Assembly (NCBI RefSeq): GCF_029873475.1
Contig: NZ_CP123499.1
Span: 1,426,001-1,490,000 of the forward strand
DNA: 64,000 nucleotides
Direction: 5' to 3'
Origin: Arsenophonus sp. aPb
GTDB taxonomy: Bacteria; Pseudomonadota; Gammaproteobacteria; Enterobacterales; Enterobacteriaceae
The notes under the pieces were generated by a model. It had not been told where the DNA came from. It worked only from the letters and a program-made list of their open reading frames with translations, and did no database searches. This document shows, piece after piece, positions 25,951-34,040 of the stretch (its first letter is position 1; every line of letters begins with the position of its first letter). Both the position numbers and the translations under genes were made by a program.

Positions 25951-25986
25951 ATAGCGCCCAGACAATCTGGGCGCTATTTGTTTTTG
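25951..25986 (+). terminator. Rho-independent terminator after phoH
   Basis: A perfect 12-bp GC-rich stem, ATAGCGCCCAGA/TCTGGGCGCTAT, with loop CAA, followed by TTGTTTTTG. Confidence 0.92.
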
Positions 25987-25987
25987 C

Positions 25988-26428
25988 CTAGTAAACAGAA
26001 ACTCTTTAATTTATTTTATATAGACTATGTTATAGCTGCATTATCAGTGAATAGTAAAGTAGGTTTTTTGCTTTATGGGGTGGTGAATAGCAGTAAACAT
26101 CAGCGTATTGCTTAGACTTTTATCATCGTGAGTCGTTAACTGAATTTAATTAACATCAATAATTCTATCAATGATAGTGGTAATTTAATCACTAGCTTTT
26201 ATTTATTAAATATAAAATTATAAAAATTGTATTTAATTTTAGGAATAAAAATAAAATCGTATCACTTAAATTTAACATATTGAATTACAAATAAAAACAT
26301 TGATCATTATAATAATAACTAATTAACTTATTGATTATTATATATTGCCTATTAAATTTTTCCTTTCTATTTTGGAGACGATAGCTTTCATCCTCATATT
26401 TATTCAAATATAGAATATAGGTAATGCT
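25988..26428. other. Leader region of the exoprotein gene
   Basis: About 440 bp of very AT-rich sequence with no open frame. There is no cdiB/tpsB transporter gene here, which is where one would normally stand in a cdiBA or fhaCB operon. The exoprotein promoter must lie here. Confidence 0.45.
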
Positions 26429-29400
26429 ATGAAAAATAAAAATATTAGTTATAGCACAAAAATAGTTTATCTCATTGCCAGTTATCCTCTGTTGCCGGTT
26501 TTCAGTTCCACTATCCAACCGGCGAATGACAAAACTCAACTAACGGTTAAAAATCAAATTCCTATCATCAATATAGCAGCGCCAAATCAGGCGGGTATTT
26601 CTCATAATCACTATCAGCAATTCAATATACCGCCACAAGGTGCGGTTTTAAACAACGCGATCCAATCCGCTAATAGTGAATTGGCTGGTCAACTGGCTAA
26701 AAATGAACAGTTGGCTGAGCGGGCGGCAAACTTGATCATTAATGAAGTAACTGGTTCATCTTCTTCACAACTTAATGGCAAATTGGAAATCGCAGGCAAG
26801 CCAGCGGATGTGATCATTGCCAATCCTAATGGCATCAGCTGTGATGGCTGTCATTTCAGCAATATGGGTGGATTAACCTTAACGACTGGCCAGCCGACAC
26901 TGAATCAACGAGGCGAATTTAGCCATTTAAGGGTGAAAAAAGGGGATATTACGTTCCGTAATAAAGGGCTCTATAGTGGTAGTCAAAATTATACTGAGAT
27001 GATCAGCCAGACTACTACGATCAATGCCAGTATTCACAGCAAAACTATTAGCTTACTGCAAGGCACTAATGCGATTGATTATCAGACTGGAAAGATTTCC
27101 CAAATACCTAACCCGAGCCTAAAACCACAATTCGCCGTTAACATTACCGCACCGGGTGGCATCTATGCTAATCAAGTTAAAATAATTGCTACCGAGCCAG
27201 GCAGTGAGGTGAAGCTGGACAATATTAAAACCAGTGAAAGAGATTTATTTGTTTCTGCAAAAGGTAAACTGACGCTAGGTCATATTACCACTAAAGGCCA
27301 TTTAACCGCCAAAGCGCCAGCGGTTATAATTCCTGCAACCAGTAAAATTTTATCACAGCAAGATCTCTTAGTTGAAAGCGATAGCCTAATTAATCAAGGT
27401 AAAGTAACCGCTCAACAAAATATGCATCTATTTAGTAATATCATCCGTAATCAAGGTGAAAGCGCTAAAATTGAAGCCTATAACAATCTTTGGCTGCAAA
27501 AAAATGCCCGAGGTGAGCTTAGTGAAAGGATTGAAAATAGCGCGGCCACTATCTCAACCCAAACCGGTGATCTGTTCCTGAGAGCCAAGCATATAATTAA
27601 TCAAACTAATAACCCTAACATCACGCAACAATTGATAACACCGGACAGTAATAAAGTTAAAGAGTATGTTGTCAGAGCGTATGGCCACGGTGTTGTTCTC
27701 AGCAAAAAACTAAAACCCAATTATCAGATTAATGGCAAACAGCGCTGGTTTGGTGAAATTGATCCGCTGTTTACGCAATTTGTGCAATTGGAGAAAACGA
27801 CTTACAGATTAGCTTCCCCGCTAGTCGTTGGGCGCATTTCTGCCGGTAACAATCTCTATATTAAAAGTGATCAATTAGTTAATGATAAATCGATTATTAA
27901 GTCCCGCAATGATAGTTATCTGCACAGTAAGAATATCACTGCCATTAGCCAGAAACTGGGTGAAAAATCCGTCTGGGTAGCGATGCACAATGCGTTAGAT
28001 CAATCGGCTAACTATATTTTACTGCAAGGATCTTTACATCAAATATTCGGTTATATACCAGCGCATCATGCTTATGAAAAAAGTGATTATAATGATGCTC
28101 GCATTCGTTATTTTGTCGATTATGGTCAATATCTGTCATTTATACCGGCAGACATAGCAGAAAAAGCACCTTATGAATCATTCGTTTATGACAGCGCAAC
28201 TCACTTAATACCCGTTAACCAGCCAGAAATAGGCCTTTGGCGGGATCACGATTTTTTAGCGGCCAGATTTTCAGCGACCAACAACCTGGTTATCACTGCG
28301 GATAACATACAATTCAATAAGATCTATCCACAGCCGCTTAATTCCGTGGCTGAATTACATGAAAAGTTCGATGATAAACAACTTTTAGTCGGCAAAAATA
28401 TTACCCTAAATAGTAAACAGCTCACTGGCTCATTATCAGCCCAGGCACAAAATAACCTGTCTATTAGCAGTGAAAATATTGTACTCAATAATAGCGAGCT
28501 TAGCGCTAACAACGAACTTAACCTGATCGCTAAGAATGACATTGCACTAACGGATACCGGCTTAGCAGGCCATAATGTGCTGCTACTGAGTAAAAATGGG
28601 GCTATCAGCTATCAGGCAGCTGAATATCACCGCTACGATGACGATGATTTTTGGCAGTATGATTTGTTTCCAGATGAAGACTTATTTCCTTACTTTGATA
28701 TAGCGCCAAAATATAAATTGCTGGCGGCGAAAAACCGGTTGGATATGATTGCCGGCCAGGATATACAAATTGATAACAAAGTGGCGTTAAATGTGCCAAT
28801 AATCAATATTACCACTAAAGGCAGTATTTATTTCAATCGCCCGGAAAAAGCGTTGTTTAACAAACCGCTGCATTATGATCGATTAGAACTGAACTTAAAA
28901 TCAATCTATGATTTCCATGATAAAGAATATCATCATCAAAGCGACTTAGAAACGAGTGAGCAATATCAACCTAAATGGCAAAAAGCGCGCCATATTTTAC
29001 TTAATGCCGGTAAAGATATTGTTTTTAATGGCGTAGACTTACAGGCTGAGCAAGGGATAGAAGTCTTCGCTGGTAACGATATTCAGTTAGCACCCGCGCC
29101 ATTTAAGCTACAAGACAATTTTTATCTGCTATTAAAACGTCGTTTTACCAATTTGGATACCTTAGCGGCATCGTTTTATTCCCCACAGCTTAAATTGCCT
29201 TTTGATTTAATTAGTAATATAAAATCACCCACAACCCAAGCATTTAAATCTTATTTGACCTCTGGAGGGACTTTACTGCTTAATGCAGGTGGCGATCTTA
29301 ACTTGCAGGCCGCCGAATTATCCTCTAAGCAAGCCACCCATCTCTTTGCTGGACGTAACATTGATCTCTCTGTCAAGATCCTGACAACCGATTTAATCGC

Positions 29401-31654
29401 CCAAAAAGAGCTTCAACAGACTTATCAACCACAAAGTTTCACGCCAGTGGTACACTCGGGTGGCGCATTATATATGGTGGCCGGTGAAAATCTTTTTTTA
29501 CAAGCCGCCAATATTAAAAGTGCTGGGGCAATGGCACTGACCGCCGGCAATGAGTTTGTCATTGATTACGTACCTTATCGAGCAGAAATCGAATCCGATG
29601 GCTATCATGAAAAACTTCGTCACCTAACTACGCAACTACACAGTGGTGGTCGTTTAGATTTATTCAGTAAACAACACTTGCTTATCAAAGGCGCTCAACT
29701 GCATGCAACTGGCGATATTACGATGGTATCGGCCGGCAATACAGAATTGAAAGCGCTAAAAAATCGCGATCACGGTTGGCAGCATGGCAAATTAATTGAT
29801 AAAACCTATCAACAAGGGATTGAAATTGAAAGCGGTGGCGCGCTTAACATCCACGCGGGTGGCCATCTGCTTTTTCAGGCTGCTAAGCTTAAGGCACAGC
29901 GAACAATGGATATTGCTGCGCAAGGAGGCTATCTCTACGCTCAGGCGATGGAAGAGACTGAACACTATGAAGAAAAACGTAAAAGTTGTAATCGTTGGAC
30001 ATTGTGTTTAACTAAAAATAGTGAGCATCGTACCTATCATGCAGTAAAAAACAGAGTGACTGAATTTCATGCCGGTAATGATATCAGTTTGTTAAGTTAT
30101 AATGACAGTATCTATGAAGCGACAAAAATTAATACCCAACGCAACGCGACATTAACGAGTACCCATGGCCGTGTTCTATTTAAGGCGGTGCAGAACCAAA
30201 CCTTGAATCAAACCATTAGTAACTCACAAGATATCTTCATTACTCGGCGTGATAAAGGGTCGTATTCAGCAGTGTGGCAGTTACCGACGATTCAATATGG
30301 TGGTGACCTAACAGTAAATGCCGCACAAGGGATCGAAGCAGATGTTAACGGCCAAAAAAAACAAACGCTAAAACAGGTTATCGCCAGTTTAGGTGACTCG
30401 CCTGAGTCTCAATGGTTGAAAGTACTGCAAGACAAGCCGGACGTTAATTGGCATAAAGTTGAAAATGAGTATAAAAGCTGGGATATCACGCAACAACAAC
30501 TGCACCCGGTCAGCGCAGCGGTGATAGCAATTGCGACCGGTGCGGCCGCCTCGGCCTTGGCGATACCGGCAGGAATAAGCGCGGCCTCGGCGGCCGGCTT
30601 GAGCGGCACGAGTGCGATTGTGATGCAGGGGGCAGTCTCAGCCGGTGTAAGAGCGATTGCCGCTAAAGCGGCCGTTTCACTGGCGAATAATCAGGGGAAT
30701 ATTTCAGCGACCCTCAAAGAGCTTGGCAGCAACCAATCGGTCAAATCGATTATTGCCTCGATGGCCATCGAAGGGTCACTGGCCGGTTTAGATACGACAG
30801 TATTCAGTCACGGTGATAGCGTTGCGCACAGCGCCCAACCCTATAACCCAACCTTTCCAAGATTCAGTGATGGTGAATGGCAACATACTGTTCAACGGGT
30901 GGCGGCGCAATCACTGATTACGTCAAGTGTGGACACGGCACTGAATGGTGGCAGTTTTAAAGATAAACTGGCCGCCGCGTTAGTCAGCCAGACCAGTCGT
31001 CAATTACATGCCGAAGGGGCGCATTTAATCGCTAAAAATGGTCAGGTACTTGGCAACCCGGGCAAACTACTTAGTCATGGCGCCATGGCGGCTTTGAGTG
31101 CAGAGATAGCCGATAGTGATAAAGTAGCAGCGGCAGCTGGCGCCTTTGCCGCAGAATTGGCAGCAATTGGATTGGGTGATAATTACTATGTTGATAGTTC
31201 CAATCGACAGCAAAAAATTCTCGACACTAGCCGAGTGATAGGCGGCCTGGCCGGCGCCCTGGCTTCAGGCACCGCCGAAGGCGCCTATAGTGGCGCGGAT
31301 GCCGGTGTTATCGCGGTACAGAATAATTATCTGACGGCTAAGGAATCTCAGCAATTAGAGAAAGACTTAGCCGCTTGTAAAGCAACGGGTGGGGATTGTC
31401 GTTCAGTTATTCAAGAGTACATTGATATTAGTAATAAGAATAGCCAAGCACTGATAGAAGCTTGTACTGGCGGTGGCGTATCTTGTGTGACTTGGGAAGA
31501 ACTGATTACCGCGTATACCAATGAAGCCAAAAATGCGCATCCATTGCAAATTCGATTTGGCGAAAGATTAAAAGATCCAGATGCAGCCGCTTTAGTGAAT
31601 TATCTTAATGGAACAGATCTGAAATTTTTGCAAAGAAAATATCACGGAAGGTGA
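26429..31654 (+). CDS. CdiA/FhaB-type two-partner-secretion exoprotein, toxin tip out of frame
   Basis: A 1741-residue filamentous exoprotein. The signal peptide (about 1-26) is followed by a TPS secretion domain with NIAAPNQAGISHNHYQQFNI and NPNGI (132-136). A long region of haemagglutinin-type beta repeats follows, then a hydrophobic Ala/Gly-rich DUF637-like part (about 1360-1400) and a pretoxin region with VQNNYL in place of VENN. The frame ends at 31654 because of one extra A (31632-31634) compared with the duplicate at 32833; without it the protein would run on to 32198. No cdiB is adjacent. A natural mutation or a sequencing error could explain the extra base. Confidence 0.85.
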   Translation: MKNKNISYSTKIVYLIASYPLLPVFSSTIQPANDKTQLTVKNQIPIINIAAPNQAGISHNHYQQFNIPPQGAVLNNAIQSANSELAGQLAKNEQLAERAANLIINEVTGSSSSQLNGKLEIAGKPADVIIANPNGISCDGCHFSNMGGLTLTTGQPTLNQRGEFSHLRVKKGDITFRNKGLYSGSQNYTEMISQTTTINASIHSKTISLLQGTNAIDYQTGKISQIPNPSLKPQFAVNITAPGGIYANQVKIIATEPGSEVKLDNIKTSERDLFVSAKGKLTLGHITTKGHLTAKAPAVIIPATSKILSQQDLLVESDSLINQGKVTAQQNMHLFSNIIRNQGESAKIEAYNNLWLQKNARGELSERIENSAATISTQTGDLFLRAKHIINQTNNPNITQQLITPDSNKVKEYVVRAYGHGVVLSKKLKPNYQINGKQRWFGEIDPLFTQFVQLEKTTYRLASPLVVGRISAGNNLYIKSDQLVNDKSIIKSRNDSYLHSKNITAISQKLGEKSVWVAMHNALDQSANYILLQGSLHQIFGYIPAHHAYEKSDYNDARIRYFVDYGQYLSFIPADIAEKAPYESFVYDSATHLIPVNQPEIGLWRDHDFLAARFSATNNLVITADNIQFNKIYPQPLNSVAELHEKFDDKQLLVGKNITLNSKQLTGSLSAQAQNNLSISSENIVLNNSELSANNELNLIAKNDIALTDTGLAGHNVLLLSKNGAISYQAAEYHRYDDDDFWQYDLFPDEDLFPYFDIAPKYKLLAAKNRLDMIAGQDIQIDNKVALNVPIINITTKGSIYFNRPEKALFNKPLHYDRLELNLKSIYDFHDKEYHHQSDLETSEQYQPKWQKARHILLNAGKDIVFNGVDLQAEQGIEVFAGNDIQLAPAPFKLQDNFYLLLKRRFTNLDTLAASFYSPQLKLPFDLISNIKSPTTQAFKSYLTSGGTLLLNAGGDLNLQAAELSSKQATHLFAGRNIDLSVKILTTDLIAQKELQQTYQPQSFTPVVHSGGALYMVAGENLFLQAANIKSAGAMALTAGNEFVIDYVPYRAEIESDGYHEKLRHLTTQLHSGGRLDLFSKQHLLIKGAQLHATGDITMVSAGNTELKALKNRDHGWQHGKLIDKTYQQGIEIESGGALNIHAGGHLLFQAAKLKAQRTMDIAAQGGYLYAQAMEETEHYEEKRKSCNRWTLCLTKNSEHRTYHAVKNRVTEFHAGNDISLLSYNDSIYEATKINTQRNATLTSTHGRVLFKAVQNQTLNQTISNSQDIFITRRDKGSYSAVWQLPTIQYGGDLTVNAAQGIEADVNGQKKQTLKQVIASLGDSPESQWLKVLQDKPDVNWHKVENEYKSWDITQQQLHPVSAAVIAIATGAAASALAIPAGISAASAAGLSGTSAIVMQGAVSAGVRAIAAKAAVSLANNQGNISATLKELGSNQSVKSIIASMAIEGSLAGLDTTVFSHGDSVAHSAQPYNPTFPRFSDGEWQHTVQRVAAQSLITSSVDTALNGGSFKDKLAAALVSQTSRQLHAEGAHLIAKNGQVLGNPGKLLSHGAMAALSAEIADSDKVAAAAGAFAAELAAIGLGDNYYVDSSNRQQKILDTSRVIGGLAGALASGTAEGAYSGADAGVIAVQNNYLTAKESQQLEKDLAACKATGGDCRSVIQEYIDISNKNSQALIEACTGGGVSCVTWEELITAYTNEAKNAHPLQIRFGERLKDPDAAALVNYLNGTDLKFLQRKYHGR

Positions 31655-32097
31655 TAGAACGCTGGTAGTGATAATGGATCCGAGCTCTTGGCCTGTCGCC
31701 GTGATGGGAGCAAAAGCGATAGTTACCAATAGTGTTACAAGAGGTAAAGAACAATTAATTGCAGTAGGAGTATCAAGTGCGGCTAATGCAGGGATCCAAT
31801 ATGGTATAACTGGGGAAGTAAAACTGTCAGATGTTATTGGCGCCGGCGTTATTGGCTCGATTACAGCAGGAAAAGGATACAATCCAACAGTAACCTGGAA
31901 TGCGGCAGGAGGTTATTACACTGCTGAAATTAAAGGTGATGATCCGTTTATTTCTGCATTATTAAGTAAAGCTGGTGCATCTGGTGGATATGCAACTGGT
32001 AATATTATTAAGGTACCGATGAATAAGAAATTAAATCCTGTATCGAAACAATATGAATGGGTTCCAACAGGCGTTTGGACTATAACTAAGCCAGCCC
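31256..32097 (+). repeat. Duplicated toxin-tip segment, copy 1
   Basis: This ~840-bp stretch (end of the exoprotein plus the shifted tip) is repeated at 32472-33312 with only scattered differences, one of them the extra A that breaks this copy. Similarity drops sharply just after 32097. Confidence 0.92.
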
Positions 32098-32198
32098 CAC
32101 AAAATTCAATACCATCGATAGCAGGTAATATTGGTGATTCTGTTATGTCAGAAGTAGTTCAAGATAAATTAAAAAATATGCCGAGAAAAGAACAATGA
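31640..32198 (+). pseudogene. Displaced C-terminal toxin tip of the exoprotein (module 1)
   Basis: The continuation of the exoprotein after its frameshift. In the +1 frame it reads EGDRTLVVIMDPSSWPVAV, then glycine/alanine-rich stretches (VGVSSAANAGIQYGI, VIGAGVIGSITAG), then YEWVPTGVWTITKPAPQ and a stop at 32196-32198. Toxin activity is not recognised. Hydrophobic stretches plus a membrane immunity partner suggest action on the inner membrane, which is inference. The first internal ATG in this frame is at 31674, probably not a real start. Confidence 0.7.
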
Positions 32199-32426
32199 AA
32201 AAAATAATATTATTTCATTGCTCAATCTTGTGTACATGTGTATTTCAATGACATTTATGATCTTTTTTTGGTAACGCTGGCACAATTATTTGGAGCATGG
32301 TTATCTTGGTATGGCAGTAGTGATTTTCCCTATTCGATAGAAGATTTTATTGTATGTTTAAAATTATTATGGCTAGGACCTTTTATAGGGAGTATTTTAT
32401 GGCTTTTTTATTACAAAAATGTCTAA
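32195..32426 (+). pseudogene. Damaged CdiI-like membrane immunity gene (module 1)
   Basis: An ATG at 32195 overlaps the toxin stop as ATGA, just as in the intact module 2. It reads MKKIILFHCSILCTC and stops at once, while another frame from about 32238 encodes LFLVTLAQLFGAWLSWY, then FIVCLKLLWLGPFIGSILWL and FYYKNV. Joined, these resemble the 76-residue immunity candidate of module 2 (LDILWLGLKGGVYGA, IIWFFYH). Either a frameshift has broken it, or translation starts at the GTG at 32238. Confidence 0.5.
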
Positions 32427-32454
32427 AAATCCTACATGCTCTTAACTAATCTAA

Positions 32455-33414
32455 TTGACTTGGTGGTTTATCGCCCTGGCCTCGGGCACCGCCGAAGGCG
32501 CCTATAGTGGCGCGGATGCCGGTGTTATCGCGGTACAGAATAATTATCTGACGGCTAAGGAATCTCAGCAATTAGAGAAAGACTTAGCCGCTTGTAAAGC
32601 AACGGGTGGGGATTGTCGTTCAGTTATTCAAGAGTACATTGATATTAGTAATAAGAATAGCCAAGCACTGATAGAAGCTTGTACTGGCGGTGGCGTATCT
32701 TGTGTGACTTGGGAAGAACTGATTACCGCGTATACCAATGAAGCCAAAAATGCGCATCCATTGCAAATTCGATTTGGCGAAAGATTAAAAGATCCAGATG
32801 CAGCCGCTTTAGTGAATTATCTTAATGGAATAGATCTGAAATTTTTGCAAGAAAATATCACGGAAGGTGATAGAACGCTGGTAGTGATAATGGATCCGAG
32901 TTCTTGGCCTGTCGCCGTGATGGGAGCAAAAGCGATAGTTACCAATAGTGTCACAAAAGGTAAAGAACAATTAATTGCAGTAGGAGTATCTAGTGCGGCT
33001 AATGCAGGGATCCAATATGGTATAACCGGAGAAGTTAAACTGTCTGATGTTATTGGTGCCGGCGTTATTGGCTCGATTACAACAGGAAAAGGATACAATC
33101 CAACAGTAACCTGGAATGCGGCAGGAGGTTATTACACTGCTGAAATTAAAGGTGATGATCCGTTTATTTCTGCATTATTAAGTAAAGCTGGTGCATCTGG
33201 TGGATATGCAACTGGTAATATTATTAAGGTACCGATGAATAAGAAATTAAATCCTGTATCGAAACAATATGAATGGGTTCCAACAGGCGTTTGGACTATA
33301 ACTAAGCCAGCACCTCAGCACTCTCTTCCTTCTAACATGGGAAATATGGGGGGATCAGTTGTATCAGAGCTGGTACCAAAATTTTTAGAAAAAGATAAAG
33401 AGGCTCAGAAATGA
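32455..33414 (+). CDS. Orphan CdiA C-terminal toxin module (module 2)
   Basis: A 319-residue open frame with no secretion domain. It begins in the duplicated segment (ALASGTAEGAYSGADAGV), keeps VQNNYL, and runs without a break through LKFLQENITEGDRTL into the same tip as module 1. The last ~30 residues differ (HSLPSNMGNMGGSV against NSIPSIAGNIGDSV). The TTG at 32455 is a formal start with no clear ribosome-binding site. It fits the orphan cdiA-CT/cdiI arrangement known in CDI loci, where recombination can swap tips onto the full-length gene. Confidence 0.75.
   Translation: MTWWFIALASGTAEGAYSGADAGVIAVQNNYLTAKESQQLEKDLAACKATGGDCRSVIQEYIDISNKNSQALIEACTGGGVSCVTWEELITAYTNEAKNAHPLQIRFGERLKDPDAAALVNYLNGIDLKFLQENITEGDRTLVVIMDPSSWPVAVMGAKAIVTNSVTKGKEQLIAVGVSSAANAGIQYGITGEVKLSDVIGAGVIGSITTGKGYNPTVTWNAAGGYYTAEIKGDDPFISALLSKAGASGGYATGNIIKVPMNKKLNPVSKQYEWVPTGVWTITKPAPQHSLPSNMGNMGGSVVSELVPKFLEKDKEAQK
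32472..33312 (+). repeat. Duplicated toxin-tip segment, copy 2
   Basis: Second copy of 31256-32097, lacking the extra A. Flanking sequences are unrelated on the left and diverge on the right. Confidence 0.92.
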
Positions 33415-33641
33415 TAAAAAGCCTCTTTGTATTGTTAAAAATTTTCTTATTAATTGCTCTATCTTTAAATTTTATAGTGTTAGTTGCTTTCCTGTTTTTT
33501 GAAGGACTCTCATACTTATCTGAGGGAGTTTTTAAATTAGATATATTGTGGTTAGGGCTAAAAGGAGGGGTATATGGTGCTATTGCAGCTAGCCTAATAA
33601 TTTGGTTCTTTTACCATATAATACCAACTGTTAAAAAATAA
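33411..33641 (+). CDS. CdiI-like membrane immunity protein candidate (module 2)
   Basis: A 76-residue protein with two strongly hydrophobic segments (about 5-30 and 50-70). Its ATG overlaps the stop of the orphan toxin tip (ATGA), the usual cdiA-CT/cdiI coupling. The C-terminal half (LDILWLGLKGGVYGA) resembles the damaged module 1 gene. The role as immunity protein is inferred from position and pairing. Not recognised as a named family. Confidence 0.6.
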   Translation: MIKSLFVLLKIFLLIALSLNFIVLVAFLFFEGLSYLSEGVFKLDILWLGLKGGVYGAIAASLIIWFFYHIIPTVKK

Positions 33642-33648
33642 AAATTTT

Positions 33649-33828
33649 GTTTCGCAGAATAATAATAACTTAAGCCCTAACTATACTGCTGGTAACGTTA
33701 TTAAGGTTCCATTTGATAAGGTATTTAATCCTATATCAAAACAATATGAATGGGTTCCAACAAGCGTTTGGACTATTACTAAACCAGTTCCACAAAATTC
33801 AATACCTTCGATAAAGCAACCGCACTAG
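33649..33828 (+). pseudogene. Remnant of a third toxin tip
   Basis: An open stretch without start encoding YTAGNVIKVPFDKVFNP, then ISKQYEWVPTSVWTITKPVP and QNSIPSI, ending at TAG 33826. It parallels the end of modules 1 and 2 (ATGNIIKVPMNKKLNP, YEWVPTGVWTITK) but is more diverged at the DNA level, so it is an older copy. Confidence 0.7.
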
Positions 33829-33956
33829 TTCAAAATGGCACACCATTCGATGCAATAGGAGTATGGGAAGAATTAAACGGCGGTGTCGATTTAGCGGATT
33901 GATTGAAATGGGCTACTATTTTTGCTGATCTCAGTGCTGAAAAAACACTCGACTAA
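33810..33956 (+). pseudogene. Short coding remnant after the third tip
   Basis: In another frame, DKATALVQNGTPFDAIGVW, then EELNGGVDLAD, stop, then LKWATIFADLSAEKTLD and a second stop in the same frame. If the TGA at 33900-33902 were a sense codon the product would be continuous. Family not recognised. It looks like the end of a further polymorphic-toxin gene. Confidence 0.4.
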
Positions 33957-33995
33957 TTAGGCTAGCAGAATAATGTTGATAAATAGTTATTCGTT

Positions 33996-34030
33996 CTGTC
34001 TCTTGTCAATGTCACCTAATCAAGAGACAG
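33996..34030. terminator. Inverted repeat after the permease gene
   Basis: A perfect 10-bp stem, CTGTCTCTTG/CAAGAGACAG, with a 15-base loop, just beyond the permease stop on the minus strand. No strong T-run follows on either side, so it is a weak terminator candidate. Confidence 0.4.
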
Positions 34031-34040
34031 ATTTCAATAG

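Noticed and set aside
32817..33098. Minus-strand open frames inside the two toxin-tip repeats
   Set aside because: They are shadows of the toxin reading frame and simply recur because the segment is duplicated.
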